Positions 37,013 through 46,819 of a stretch of 64,000 nucleotides of DNA are shown in pieces (positions within the stretch are counted from its first letter, which is position 1; every line of letters starts with the position of its first letter). The DNA comes from Cryomorpha sp963836915. GTDB taxonomy: Bacteria; Bacteroidota; Bacteroidia; Flavobacteriales_D; Cryomorphaceae. A program made the translations under genes and the position numbers. The stretch spans positions 2,976,001-3,040,000 of the forward strand of contig CAWILH010000002.1 in the NCBI GenBank assembly GCA_963836915.1, read 5' to 3'. The notes beneath the pieces are model-generated. The model made no database searches and was not told where the DNA came from. It worked only from the letters and a program-made list of their open reading frames with translations.

Positions 37013-37846
37013 TTAAGTATAAACCGATCGCTCCGCTGTGGCTTTATGAAAATCGAGATCGGCCTTGACGCTATCCAGTTTCATCCCGATCGTAGTAAGC
37101 GCGACTTTTCCGAGGGGCATTCTGAGGGTTGGATTTTCTGTATTTACCAGATCCATTATGGCTTTCGCCGCCTGCTCTGGATCGCCTTCTTGCTTTCCGT
37201 CGGCACCACCTAACATGCTTCTGAATGCTCCGGCCGTTGCGGCATAGTCATCTATAATTCTTGCTGCGGTTCCCAATCCTGCTGCTGCAAATTTAGTTCG
37301 GAAAGGTCCTGGCTGTACCAATGAGACTTTGATCCCAAGTGGCGCCAGCTCTAGTGACAATGCTTCGCTAAAACCTTCCAATGCAAATTTGCTGGCATTA
37401 TAAATCCCGAATCCAGCAAACGCCTTGATTCCGCCATGTGACGAAATCTGGACGATATGCCCTTTTTTTTGCTTGCGCATAAAAGGCACTACGACTTGTG
37501 TCAAATGCAAGGGTCCAAAGAAATTAATGTCAAGGACTTTCCTTACTTCTGCCATAGACGACTCTTCTATGGCACCGACGAAACCCATACCGGCATTGTT
37601 TACGAGTACATCAATCTTCCCAAATTCGGCAATTATTCCGGCAATTGTTTCGGTCACTTTTTCTTCGTCCGTAATGTCGAGTAAGAAGGCGCGTGCCCTT
37701 CCCGAATATTCTTGATTAAATGCTTGCACTTGCTCCTGCTTGCGAAAAGTACCGATCAGAAAATCACCACAATCTATTACGCAACGGGCGATTGCTTCGC
37801 CGAGCCCACTTGAAATTCCTGTTATAAACCACGTTCTTTTTTCCAT
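37013..37846 (-). CDS. Short-chain dehydrogenase/reductase
   Basis: 277 residues, classical SDR: cofactor site 'FITGISSGLGEAIA' at the N-terminus, 'NNAGMGFVG' near residue 85, catalytic Ser in 'VQISSHGG' and YxxxK in 'YNASKFALEG', then 'VSLVQPGPFRT'. Oxidoreductase with NAD(P)H; substrate unknown. Spaced 4 bp from the peroxiredoxin-like gene upstream, so it is cotranscribed with it, and a Crp-type regulator precedes both. Confidence 0.92.
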   Translation of the reverse strand: MEKRTWFITGISSGLGEAIARCVIDCGDFLIGTFRKQEQVQAFNQEYSGRARAFLLDITDEEKVTETIAGIIAEFGKIDVLVNNAGMGFVGAIEESSMAEVRKVLDINFFGPLHLTQVVVPFMRKQKKGHIVQISSHGGIKAFAGFGIYNASKFALEGFSEALSLELAPLGIKVSLVQPGPFRTKFAAAGLGTAARIIDDYAATAGAFRSMLGGADGKQEGDPEQAAKAIMDLVNTENPTLRMPLGKVALTTIGMKLDSVKADLDFHKATAERSVYT

Positions 37847-37850
37847 CTGA

Positions 37851-38515
37851 TTATTTCTTTAAGGCCTCAAGTATTTCAGTGACTTCAACCCTGTTTCGGT
37901 AATCGCCACCTTCCGTTTTTGCGAAAGAAATAACGCCATCTTGCTCGATTATAAATACCGCAGGTACCGGGATTTCATGTGAATCATCGAAATAGAAACT
38001 TTTAAATTCCATTCCCATCTCCTTCATTTTTTCTACGGGTGCATCGTCATTTTTAAATACTGTGGTAAATTTTCTCGCTACACTGTTCCCCTTATCGCTG
38101 AGCACTTCAAATTTAAGCTCGTTTTTTGCTTTTATGTCTAAAGATGCATCGGGATTTTGTGGGGAGATGGCCACCAGTTGTGCTCCAAGCGCTTCCATAT
38201 CGCCCAAAGATTTTGGTAGAGGCCCAGTTGTAAATTGCAATATGGGCACCAGCTGCCGCGGTAAAAACTAAGTACAACTTTGCCCTTTTTCAATAATTCT
38301 GCTAGGCCGATGGCATTTCCGGTTGCATTGGGCAGGGTAAAATCGGGTGCCTTGTCTCCTTGATGGAGCTTTAGCACAGATGCGTGGGTATGTGCTAAAT
38401 CTTCCGCATCTTTATTGAATACTTCAAGTGTTTCTAATGGCATCATTTTGCCGAGGTTGGTTCTTAGTTCGGCCAGGCTTGCCTTATAAGAATGGGTTTT
38501 CGTTTGGCTGTTCAT
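37851..38515 (-). pseudogene. Peroxiredoxin-like (AhpC/TSA) protein, -1 frameshift
   Basis: The first frame (38515-38138) holds 'GDKAPDFTLPNATGNAIGL' and the redox site 'SFYRGSWCPYCNLQL' (CxxC). The second (to 37851) continues with 'LGDMEALGAQLVAISPQN' and 'VPAVFIIEQDGVISF'. The frame changes at 38212-38215: CAAAATC should read CAAAAATC. Joined length about 222 residues, normal for this family. It would reduce peroxides in the cytoplasm. Missing one A in a short A-run again points to an indel error or very recent loss. Confidence 0.85.
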
Positions 38516-38614
38516 TTTTCATAGAATTTTATCTTGTCAAAATCGACGTGACAAATATCTGGTAACAGGACGGCGGAAAAAATGAATTGCCTTAAGAAAT
38601 AGGCTTGAACTAGA

Positions 38615-39208
38615 TTAAGATTTTGCCGAAAGGCGCTGCCTTATTTTAGATAAAAATTCGGGCGTCATGCCAAGGTAGGATGCAATTATTTTTTGCGGCA
38701 CACGCTGCACAATATTGGGATACCGACCTAATAGCTCCAAATATCGCTCTTCGGCGGTAAGGCTGAGATTAGAGAGTGCACGCTTTCGCGAAAAAGCAAA
38801 AGCCCGCTCCGTAGTGATTCTAAAAAACTCGCTTAATGGATGGATTTCTTTGCAAAGCCCCTCTATTCCTTCGTAGGGCATTTGGATTAGCGTAGAGTTT
38901 TCTAAAGCTTCTACAAAAAGCGTGGCTGGCGTCTGCGTGATATAGCTATAAAAATCACTGATGAACCAGTCTTCGATCGCTATCTGTACGGTATGCTCTT
39001 TTCCATTTTCATCTACAAAGTATGATCGAAAGGCGCCTTTTGCCACATAGTTTCTATACTTGGAAATATATCCTGGCTGATCTATAAATTGCCTTTTTCG
39101 GATTTTCGTTATTCCACTGATCTCTAATAGTCTATCACGTTCTATCACACTAAGCTGTGCATAGCGATCGATATTTTCTAGAAGGGATTCATGTTCTTTT
39201 AGGATCAT
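38615..39208 (-). CDS. Crp/Fnr-family transcriptional regulator
   Basis: 197 residues from the internal Met at 39208 ('MILKEHESLLENIDRYA'); an ATG eight codons earlier is also possible. The N-terminus is a cNMP-binding-like beta roll ('RKRQFIDQPGYISKYRNYV', 'KGAFRSYFVDENGKEHTVQ'), and the C-terminus an HTH ('VPQKIIASYLGMTPEFLSK'). Members of this Bacteroidota group usually lack cNMP-binding residues. It is encoded 100 bp upstream of the peroxiredoxin-like and SDR genes on the same strand and probably controls them. Confidence 0.88.
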   Translation of the reverse strand: MILKEHESLLENIDRYAQLSVIERDRLLEISGITKIRKRQFIDQPGYISKYRNYVAKGAFRSYFVDENGKEHTVQIAIEDWFISDFYSYITQTPATLFVEALENSTLIQMPYEGIEGLCKEIHPLSEFFRITTERAFAFSRKRALSNLSLTAEERYLELLGRYPNIVQRVPQKIIASYLGMTPEFLSKIRQRLSAKS

Positions 39209-39349
39209 GTGCTGGGGCGGCGCCCACTCCAAGAATGGGAATAAAAAGCCATCAAAGATAATTTTTTGCCTTGAAGCGGTGGGACGGTTTTAAGTGGTGA
39301 TAAATTGTTTAGAGCAAGCCTTGTAGTATGAGGGCGGGCTATCCCTAGT

Positions 39350-40248
39350 TTATAAAAGGGGCTTTTTGCCATCAGCTTTCAATGCTTCAATCTTCATTTT
39401 AATCCTATTCATTAGGCGGCTATTGTCTCCATCAGACGCGCCTAATTCGATATGTCTTATTACTCCATATTGGTCTATGATTATATTTAATGGAAAGGCC
39501 ATCGCATTAAATGCCGGAAGTAAAAATCTGGTATTCCCAAACTGTTCCAATTCACTTTCGGATGTTGAGAAACGCTGATCGGCAGTTGAGCTGGATTCCT
39601 TCGATTCGTAAAGGAGCTCGCCCGATGAGCCACCTTAATGCTGTCTTTGAAAAGCGATATAATCTGTACGGATTTATCATTTTCGAATTCATCCTTTAAG
39701 TCATTTAGTGCTGGGATTTCGGCCATGCACGGAATACACCCGTAATACCAAAAATTGATGAGCGTAATCTTTCCTTTTACCGAGTCTTGGTTAAAATTTC
39801 GACCTGAAGTAGAGCTTATTTCAAATTGGGGGACTGTTTTGTTCAATAACCGGTATTTACTGAAATTGGCAAACGCTCTGCGCCCTTCGGTCGTGAGCGG
39901 CGATGGGATCTTGCCAGTAGGAATGTACTTCCACTTATCCTTAAAATCAGGATTCCGTTTAGGGATGAAGGAGAAGGTTTTAAGCTGATCATCGGTCTTG
40001 GCGTGGAGCAGTATTTCGGTGGTGTCGAGCGCAGTGATGCAAATTGACGTATCGCCAATCTCGCACACTCCATCCCCCAAGATTTCTATGGCTGAACCGA
40101 TGGTCAAGCCAAGGTCAGTATATGAGAAACACTTTGTTTTATAGGTGAGTAAATCATTAGAAAATTGATTTGAAACGTCGGGGCTTTCGCCAACGCATCC
40201 AGTCATCAATGCGACCCATAGGAAGGTAAGCAGAAAGCGGATCGGCAT
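39350..40248 (-). pseudogene. TlpA-like thioredoxin-fold lipoprotein, frameshifted
   Basis: A lipobox 'VALMTGC' ends the signal peptide. The thioredoxin-like domain shows 'GKITLINFWYYGCIPCMAE' with redox CxxC (CIPC). The first frame ends at 39487 in sequence unlike the family, while another frame carries the C-terminal strand 'FPLNIIIDQYGVIRHIELG' and ends at 39350. The frame change lies between about 39550 and 39650, and I cannot place it exactly. The combined length of about 300 residues fits a periplasmic TlpA/ResA-like disulfide reductase. Confidence 0.7.
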
Positions 40249-40366
40249 GGGTTACAGTCTATTTTGATCTTCAAATATAGACAATCTGTCATCAGCAGGT
40301 CTATCTCGAAAGCCCCAGCTTCTGTCAGGGGCATTTTTGTATATTTATCTCCTTTAAAATATCAGG

Positions 40367-41035
40367 ATGTCGGCCGGAAGCATACATGACATGATCTTGA
40401 AGTTGCGCTATAATAAGTCGCTGCTCCGAAAGAAGAACTCCTTGAAGGAAGGCAAAAAAATTCAGCTTCAATCTAAATCTGCTGCGCCAACGAAAACAAA
40501 TAGTGATGTATACCCAAAGGCCAGTCGTGAGCTCCTTGATGCCTTCGCTAAGAATGCGCGGAAGAGCAGGAAGAAATTTCGCTTGATTAAGTGTGGGATA
40601 ACGCTCATGATCGTGGGCGGCATAGTGTACCTTCTGAGTTTTCAGCTTAAAGGTTGGGTGCCCAAAATGAACTATCAAGATGTACCGAAAAATGAGAATA
40701 AGGTGCCCTCAAAAACCGAGAGCTACATCCATTTCTTAAATGCCGGCGATGAATGGATGGGAGAAAATAAATGGCATAATGCAGCCTTTGAATATAAGAA
40801 GGCACTAGAATTTTACCCAGGAGATTACGATGCTACTTACCGACTTACAGTCGCCTATGTATACCACTGTCACAATGGAGATGAACAATGCGACTTGGTG
40901 CTGCCGCTTATAGATAAGCTTCTTGCCGCCAAGCCCGAATCGACAGCGCCTTATTTATTGCGGGCTGCATATTATATGCAAACTGGCGATACCAAGAAGG
41001 CAGAGCTGGATTATCAGCACGTAGATGAACTTTGA
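40367..41035 (+). CDS. TPR-containing membrane-anchored protein
   Basis: 222 residues. A basic N-terminal region is followed by one membrane segment at about residues 77-94 ('GITLMIVGGIVYLLSF') and TPR-like helices ('WHNAAFEYKKALEFYPGDY', 'APYLLRAAYYMQTGDTKKA'). The soluble TPR part should face the periplasm. No partner can be named. It stands alone between two minus-strand genes. Confidence 0.75.
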   Translation: MSAGSIHDMILKLRYNKSLLRKKNSLKEGKKIQLQSKSAAPTKTNSDVYPKASRELLDAFAKNARKSRKKFRLIKCGITLMIVGGIVYLLSFQLKGWVPKMNYQDVPKNENKVPSKTESYIHFLNAGDEWMGENKWHNAAFEYKKALEFYPGDYDATYRLTVAYVYHCHNGDEQCDLVLPLIDKLLAAKPESTAPYLLRAAYYMQTGDTKKAELDYQHVDEL

Positions 41036-41092
41036 GACTAAAGGTGTGCATTAGTCATAATGATGTAATTCATACTCACGCCCACTTCACAG

Positions 41093-41914
41093 CTACTTGA
41101 TTTTGGCAATATTTTCACGTGCCGATCTATGGATGTAGCTCAGTTTAGATTTTACCATATAATTGAAGATCAAGACCACCCGCTTTTTACCTTCGGCTTG
41201 CGGCAGGCCGCGGTGAATACCGTTTTGACTGGATAGGATCAAATCGCCCTTGGCACCAATACCGTGTATCACATTCTGCTGTGGATAGCTGCCCATGTCG
41301 GTGTTTCCTTTCTTTCCAGAAAAAAGGTTTTGCACCAAGCTTACGTAGGTATGCTTCGAAAAGCGATGGGTTTTCTTTACGAAAGAGTAGGGGCCAAAGC
41401 TCGTGTCAGATACGTCGGTGAGGTATAGAAATGCCTTATATATTACGGGCTGCGCATTATCAATATGGTAGCCTCGCGTATTTTTTATGCCATGGTTTAA
41501 ATAGGCATTGGTGCGGAGGGGAATGACTTCCTGACCGGTTACGTTTTGAATGGTTTGAATTAATCTGCCTTGGTCTATTTCGGCAACTTTAGGAACTACA
41601 TTTTCAATGTAAAAGATGTCGAGCATTCCAGCGTCAGCGGCATCTGGATTATCTTGATTTCTATAATTGAATTTAGTACCGTTTTTCAATTCTACAGATC
41701 GGGGATGCTTGACAGATAGGGCTTCTATCTCTTCACGCAACTCATCGGCAAGCAAAGGAGCGATGAACGATTCGATTTTTATTATGCCATCTTTCTGGAG
41801 TTTTTTAGAGTATTCTACCACCTGGGCAGTGCCGGTTTTCTTTGGATTGATATGAATGAGATTAATAAAATCCTGATAGGCTAAACTCACTATATTTTTG
41901 ACCCCTTCGATCAT
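41093..41914 (-). CDS. Phytanoyl-CoA dioxygenase (PhyH)-like Fe(II)/2-oxoglutarate oxygenase
   Basis: 273 residues. The iron ligands are likely in 'GYHIDNAQP' (HxD) and 'SSQNGIHRGLPQ' (distal His), with the 2-oxoglutarate Arg in 'GKKRVVLIFNY'. 'KAFLYLTDV' and 'GPYSFVKKTHR' are typical of the PhyH superfamily. The family hydroxylates very diverse small molecules, so the name does not define the substrate. It overlaps the upstream FkbM-like methyltransferase gene by 4 bp, so the two are coupled. Confidence 0.82.
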   Translation of the reverse strand: MIEGVKNIVSLAYQDFINLIHINPKKTGTAQVVEYSKKLQKDGIIKIESFIAPLLADELREEIEALSVKHPRSVELKNGTKFNYRNQDNPDAADAGMLDIFYIENVVPKVAEIDQGRLIQTIQNVTGQEVIPLRTNAYLNHGIKNTRGYHIDNAQPVIYKAFLYLTDVSDTSFGPYSFVKKTHRFSKHTYVSLVQNLFSGKKGNTDMGSYPQQNVIHGIGAKGDLILSSQNGIHRGLPQAEGKKRVVLIFNYMVKSKLSYIHRSARENIAKIK

Positions 41915-42729
41915 ATCATCTTATCTTTTTTTGCGAAAAGCATCTCTAGCGAAAAGTATTTGGCATTCTCACGGGGCAGCAGAAATTCGTCATAACCCGC
42001 AACGTCAAGCTGCGACCGCAAAGCGGTTAAATCTTCAAAGAAAGCCTTTATTTTGGAGGGGTCTTTTCTCGGCCGTTCAAACTCGACCACTATTTGATCT
42101 GGATAAATATTCTTTTTCTCCATCTGCATTAATATGGGCAAAGCAGCACCTTCTATATCTGCCTTGAATATATTGATGTGATCATGGTCATTCTGCGCCA
42201 TGATGGCCTCCATGGTGAGACATTCCGCTTCAAAATAAGCGGCGCCTCCTTCTTCACCTGCAAAAACAGAAGCCGAACCACCTAGTTTTGGTTTATAAAA
42301 TTTAAGTGTTTTATTTTCCGTCCAGACTCCGTAGGGGAAATGCTTTAAATGCTTGTCCCGCTCATGTTTTTTCATGTACTCAATGCACACAGGCGTGGGG
42401 TCGTACATGTAAATCGGGCAGCCCCATTTTTCATGAATGGCGATATCAAAATCGGTATCTGTCAAAATGCCCAGCGAGTAGACCACACTCTGATCGGTAA
42501 GGGGAATACGCTTATCCAAGAAGTAATTTCCAACTTTGTAACCGTGGTCGCCGAGCGGAGCGATGGCGACCATGTAGGCTTTGGTAAGCACCCGCTCTTT
42601 ATCGAGCGAATAGAATAAATTGCTACCGGCCATCTTTTTTAAAACCCTGTTCTTTATAGCAATAGGGGCTTTTTTGAGTAAGGTTCCATCCTTTATATTT
42701 CTCCTTAATTTTTCTTGTAATGATTCCAT
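41911..42729 (-). CDS. FkbM-family methyltransferase
   Basis: 272 residues from the Met at 42729 ('MESLQEKLRRNIKDG'); a longer frame to 42837 would run into the next gene. 'VYSLGILTDTDFDIAI' stands in the SAM-binding position, 'YMYDPTPVCIEY' is motif II, and 'HINIFKADIEGAALPIL' is the strongly conserved FkbM motif. It probably O-methylates a small molecule or glycan, coupled with the PhyH-like oxygenase. Confidence 0.85.
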   Translation of the reverse strand: MESLQEKLRRNIKDGTLLKKAPIAIKNRVLKKMAGSNLFYSLDKERVLTKAYMVAIAPLGDHGYKVGNYFLDKRIPLTDQSVVYSLGILTDTDFDIAIHEKWGCPIYMYDPTPVCIEYMKKHERDKHLKHFPYGVWTENKTLKFYKPKLGGSASVFAGEEGGAAYFEAECLTMEAIMAQNDHDHINIFKADIEGAALPILMQMEKKNIYPDQIVVEFERPRKDPSKIKAFFEDLTALRSQLDVAGYDEFLLPRENAKYFSLEMLFAKKDKMI

Positions 42730-42745
42730 GAAGCGATGTCTCCCT

Positions 42746-43069
42746 CTATTTAGGCCCAGCTTGGCAGGGGTTAAAGGTATAAAAGACCTGCGCTTTATTT
42801 TCTGACAATGCATCAAACTCATCTCGTTTACGATCAAACCAGGCTTTAAGCTCTTCTGGAAATTGAGACTTTATGTGTTCCTGCATTTTGTTCAAGGCCT
42901 TTACATGATTGTCATCACCGTTTTGAAACATCTCCATGCCATCGCTCTTGCTTTTTGCAACCATTTCATCGAAGGACTCGGCGTGAAACTCTTGTTCACA
43001 CATTCCACCTAATGCACGGCAGGTTATGGTTTTAACAATTTGGGTATTGAATGTTCTTAACCATGCCAC
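42746..43069 (-). CDS. DUF1059-like small protein
   Basis: 107 residues. 'ITCRALGGMCEQEFHAESF' and 'EMVAKSKSDGMEMFQNGDD' match the DUF1059 pattern (Cys pair, xGxC..F.A.). The first ten residues before 'VKTITC' may not belong to the protein, but I see no better start. Small and cytoplasmic; function unknown. It lies 16 bp upstream of the FkbM gene. Confidence 0.7.
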   Translation of the reverse strand: MAWLRTFNTQIVKTITCRALGGMCEQEFHAESFDEMVAKSKSDGMEMFQNGDDNHVKALNKMQEHIKSQFPEELKAWFDRKRDEFDALSENKAQVFYTFNPCQAGPK

Positions 43070-43155
43070 AAGGGCTCAGAGCCAAATGCAGTTGACCGGT
43101 CATCAACCAATAAAAACGGAATTTTCTGAATATCTCCATACGGGACGCTCGGCGC

Positions 43156-45039
43156 CTAGCGCATCAAAACAATCTTCAAAGCTTCGTGCTTTCCGCTATT
43201 TTCCAATTGAAGGATATAAATTCCGGTAGGCAGGTTTGGGAGCGGGAATCGGGCGATCTCACCTTCGCGGATCTCTCTCGACTGTTCAAATATGGGTTTG
43301 CCCAATGCATCAAAAAGACGGATGCCCGTAGCACCCGAAGCTCCGGTTCCAGCCTTGATATTCAACCCTGCTTCTGCGCCCATCCAAGACTCCCAGCCGA
43401 GCAGGCTTCGCTCATCTGCCGAAAGGGAAAGGAAATTGACAGGCACTACCTTATCGCCTAACAGGGAAATGGAGCGCGTGACATCTTGCGGTGAAAGGAT
43501 CAAATAATAGGTGGCCAGTGACACGGGCTGGGGAACGTCGATCGTAATCTCAACTTCGGTGGTATCGCCAGGTGCAAGGGCATCGCCGAGATATTCATAG
43601 ACGAGCAGATCGTCTTCGTCCAAAATTTCATCTTCAGACCAGTAGAAAAACACATCTGAATTAGGCAAGGTCTCATAACCGAGGTTGAAAATGTAAAACC
43701 CGAAGGGGAAGCTCAGCCCGGTGCCGGTCACGTCAACCACTTCATAGCCATTGTTTGGGCTCACGAGGGGTGCTAGGTTTTCTTCGAAGATAAGATTTAC
43801 CCATCTTAAATTATTACCGGTATTTACGTCCTGCGAAGAAAGGGCTCTGACGTATATACGGTCAGTTGCATCATTTAGCGGAAGGGGATAATCGGTGTAA
43901 TCATACGTATAGGTGCTTGTATCGCCGTATGCGATGGCTGGAAGCTGAACCGAATGGAATAAAAGGTCTTCGGCTAAATCAAAACTGGTGTCTTCCGAAT
44001 AGTAATACCTTAGCGTGAATTCATTGCTTTCCGCTAAGCCTAGATTGAATATTCTTGTGCTAAGTCGTATGGTATCACCAGGATTATAAGGATTGGAAAT
44101 AGTGGTAGATGACGAAAGGTCGACTCCATTGTATGTAGGCTGACACGAACAGTCTTCAACGACGAAATAGGTAAATTCATTATTTACCGAGCACGTATCG
44201 CCGATATTGTTTTCTGCAGATGGGCAATCAAATGCAGGTGATCCGTCGAAATTCACAAAAAGGTAACTGTCAAAAGCGACATCGACTGCATCTCCGATGG
44301 CTAATTTTAAAAGATAAGGTTCACCAATTTCTAATTCTGCTTCTGCGATTAGTTCTAGGGTGAGCCCAGAAGTTTGCAAACCATATTCGCCATTCTCACT
44401 CTCAAGGTAATAAATGGCTGTTTCTTCCCAATCAGGATTGGCTTCATCGCAGAAAATGGTATTTGCCGCACCGATGGGAAATCCACCATTCAAAGAATTT
44501 ACGCTGACGGGTATTTCAGTCCCAGGCACAAAGGCTATATTTTCATAGCTTTCACCTTCTTGATTTTTCCGAAGGAATATTCCCATCGGATCTGAAAAAT
44601 TGCTACACACGAAGGCTGCATATTCTGAACTTGCAAAAACGAAGGAGATGTCAAGATTGTTAGAAATGGCCGTAAAAGCAATTTCCATAGAAGCACAATC
44701 AGTTATTCCAAATGAATCGAACGCTACATCATACAATTCGTCATTGCCTTCACAATCTAATGATCCGGATGAAGTGCTGAAAGCTGAGATGGCCCCAATT
44801 ACAGCACCCGAACCAATCACTACTCCAAAATCAAGCGGGAATGAACTGTCTACATTGTTAAATATTCCTATGACGCCTTCAGCTCCGATAAACGTGATCG
44901 AGTCAATGTCCATGGCACTATTGCTTAAGGCAGGGCTGTCAATATAGTCCATCACATTTCCGGGAGCATCGATAACTACTTGGCTGTGCAGGCTCAATGA
45001 AACAAAAGAGATCAAAGAGAAAAGTAGCGTTATTTTCAT
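43156..45039 (-). CDS. Choice-of-anchor L surface protein with T9SS type A sorting domain
   Basis: 627 residues. Signal peptide about 1-20 ('LISFVSLSLHSQ'). Residues 25-270 resemble the choice-of-anchor L domain ('DFGVVIGSGAVIGAIS', 'FVFASSEYAAFVCSNFSD'). One Cys repeat ('FDCPSAENNIGDTC') links it to the paralogs at the window start. CARDB-like domains follow ('YNPGDTIRLSTRIFNLG'). The end, 'IRLFDALGKPIFEQ' to 'LPTGIYILQLENSG', is a type A T9SS C-terminal domain, so the protein is exported and attached to the cell surface. Confidence 0.9.
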   Translation of the reverse strand: MKITLLFSLISFVSLSLHSQVVIDAPGNVMDYIDSPALSNSAMDIDSITFIGAEGVIGIFNNVDSSFPLDFGVVIGSGAVIGAISAFSTSSGSLDCEGNDELYDVAFDSFGITDCASMEIAFTAISNNLDISFVFASSEYAAFVCSNFSDPMGIFLRKNQEGESYENIAFVPGTEIPVSVNSLNGGFPIGAANTIFCDEANPDWEETAIYYLESENGEYGLQTSGLTLELIAEAELEIGEPYLLKLAIGDAVDVAFDSYLFVNFDGSPAFDCPSAENNIGDTCSVNNEFTYFVVEDCSCQPTYNGVDLSSSTTISNPYNPGDTIRLSTRIFNLGLAESNEFTLRYYYSEDTSFDLAEDLLFHSVQLPAIAYGDTSTYTYDYTDYPLPLNDATDRIYVRALSSQDVNTGNNLRWVNLIFEENLAPLVSPNNGYEVVDVTGTGLSFPFGFYIFNLGYETLPNSDVFFYWSEDEILDEDDLLVYEYLGDALAPGDTTEVEITIDVPQPVSLATYYLILSPQDVTRSISLLGDKVVPVNFLSLSADERSLLGWESWMGAEAGLNIKAGTGASGATGIRLFDALGKPIFEQSREIREGEIARFPLPNLPTGIYILQLENSGKHEALKIVLMR

Positions 45040-45172
45040 TTTAAATTTTTTGGATGCGAAAGATAGTATATTTTGGGATGAATGGACTTCTCGGGATGTC
45101 CATTGGCTGCTTTCTGCTAATATTGCCGCTTTAGATTGAAACGCTTAAAGAACACATTTATAAAAATCTTCG

Positions 45173-45454
45173 ATGAAAATTGAATTGATCGGCCTAGTCG
45201 CCGCTTTTCTGACCACCGCTGCCTTCGTGCCGCAAGCCTTGAAAACGATCCGCACGAAGCATACCGCCGATCTGAGCGCAGCCACTTTTTCCATGCTTCT
45301 GGGTGGCACCCTTTGCTGGCTTTATTATGGAGTGAAGATCGGTGATATGCCGCTCATTCTGGCCAATAGTATTACGGCCTGCCTGGCGGCCATCATTCTG
45401 GGTATGAAGCTGAACGGAGATTATTCCAAGAAAAATCCCGGTGACGGGGACTGA
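45173..45454 (+). CDS. SemiSWEET family transporter
   Basis: 93 residues with three membrane helices, the half-size SWEET fold. The PQ motif is in 'TAAFVPQALKTIRTKHT', and the conserved 'WLYYGV' and 'ANSITACLAAIIL' (Asn of the substrate site) are present. Works as a homodimer for sugar movement across the inner membrane. Monocistronic. Confidence 0.92.
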   Translation: MKIELIGLVAAFLTTAAFVPQALKTIRTKHTADLSAATFSMLLGGTLCWLYYGVKIGDMPLILANSITACLAAIILGMKLNGDYSKKNPGDGD

Positions 45455-45505
45455 TCAAAATTCAGCCCTGTAACCGGGATTTCTAGGTAAAATTGAAAAA
45501 GAATA

Positions 45506-46018
45506 CTACTGCAATCGAAAATTGACTTTAAGTCCGTGCACCGAGTCTATGGCTACCCCATTTGCATAAGCGGGAGTCCAACGCGGCATATTGGAGATCA
45601 GATCTATCACCGATTGGTCAAAGATCTTATCGGGCGACTGCGTAATTCGTATTTGACCGACAGAGCCATCGGCCAAGATTTCAAAATTGGCCGCAGCCAC
45701 TCCTTGTGCACCAATAAGACGTGCTTCGGGGGGAAACACAATGTTTTGGTTTATATAATCATTGATTGTAGCTGGTCCAGCCTTGGCATTGAATTTTGCT
45801 GCTGAATTCATTAATGCTTCGGAGCTGGTCCGGATTTCAGGAGTGGCTCTGGCTATGGCCGTATCGTGGTTGTTTTGCATGGCTAAAATGGGTTCGATGG
45901 TGCTAGATTGCTGAGCTTTCAAAGACAGCGCAGAGACCAATAAAATTCCTGAGAGAAACATGGATCTGATTCTACCGGTGTTGAGAAGGGCGTAATAATA
46001 GTTTTTTGGAGCTGTCAT
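45506..46018 (-). CDS. TonB C-terminal domain (energy transducer-like) protein
   Basis: 170 residues. A hydrophobic segment at about residues 18-35 ('SMFLSGILLVSALSLKAQ') is a signal peptide or anchor. The C-terminal domain 'NIVFPPEARLIGAQGVAAA' to 'NMPRWTPAYANGVAIDS' is a TonB_C fold. It lacks the Pro-rich spacer of true TonB, so it may be a periplasmic TonB-like domain protein rather than an energy transducer. Confidence 0.82.
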   Translation of the reverse strand: MTAPKNYYYALLNTGRIRSMFLSGILLVSALSLKAQQSSTIEPILAMQNNHDTAIARATPEIRTSSEALMNSAAKFNAKAGPATINDYINQNIVFPPEARLIGAQGVAAANFEILADGSVGQIRITQSPDKIFDQSVIDLISNMPRWTPAYANGVAIDSVHGLKVNFRLQ

Positions 46019-46163
46019 GACTTTTTGTATTTTGATTAGATGCCAAAATTACAGCGAGTGTGAGCTTCTTAAAAGCCCACTTTGGGGTAGTTTTAAAAAT
46101 ACCCATTAATGGGTAGTTTTTGGATTGACTCGCTGAATGAGCGTGCTCCTTTCTTGAAATAAT

Positions 46164-46817
46164 TTAGGATTTGGCAAGGGCTATACCATTCTCAAATGCA
46201 AATTTTACCAGCCCGGCCGTGTTGTTTACATTGAGTTTGCGCATGGTATTTTTCCGGTGTGTCTTTACCGTGTCTTCGCTCAAGAAGAGTACTTCGGCAA
46301 TTTGCCCATTGCTTTTCCCGGAGGCTATATGTCCCAATATTTCTTTTTCCCGCTTGGTAAGTTCAGAGGTAGTAAAACTCTTGGCACTCCCTTTCTGTCG
46401 CGAAAACATGGCTTCTGAGACCGCCTTGGAAAAGTATTTCTCGCCAGCATACACCTTCTTTATGGCTTCTATGATTTCTTCTTTCCCTGCATTCTTGAGC
46501 AGATAGCCAGCGATGCCGCTATCATACATACGTTCTATATACACCCGCTCGCTATGCATGCTCAAGATGACCACTTTGGTGGCCGGATACTTTTCAAGTA
46601 CCTGCTTAGAAGCTTCATAGCCATCCATTACCGGCATTTGTATATCCATAAGGATTACATCTACAGGGCATTCTTTCATTCGCTCCAGCACTGCTTCGCC
46701 ATTTTCGGCGGTGCAGGCTACTTTTATGTCAGGGTCATCAGCGAGCATGGTGGTAAGGCCATCAATCAATATACGATGGTCATCGGCGATTAAAAGCTGA
46801 ATTTGATTTTGTGCCAT
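46164..46817 (-). CDS. NarL/LuxR-type response regulator
   Basis: 217 residues. Receiver domain with the acidic pair 'ADDH' at 11-14, phospho-acceptor Asp58 in 'VILMDIQMP' and Lys in 'YLLKNAG'. The C-terminal LuxR-type HTH is 'LTKREKEILGHIASGKSNG' and 'LFLSEDTVKTHRKN'. It is directly downstream (2 bp) of the sensor kinase and certainly its partner. Confidence 0.95.
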   Translation of the reverse strand: MAQNQIQLLIADDHRILIDGLTTMLADDPDIKVACTAENGEAVLERMKECPVDVILMDIQMPVMDGYEASKQVLEKYPATKVVILSMHSERVYIERMYDSGIAGYLLKNAGKEEIIEAIKKVYAGEKYFSKAVSEAMFSRQKGSAKSFTTSELTKREKEILGHIASGKSNGQIAEVLFLSEDTVKTHRKNTMRKLNVNNTAGLVKFAFENGIALAKS

Positions 46818-46819
46818 CT

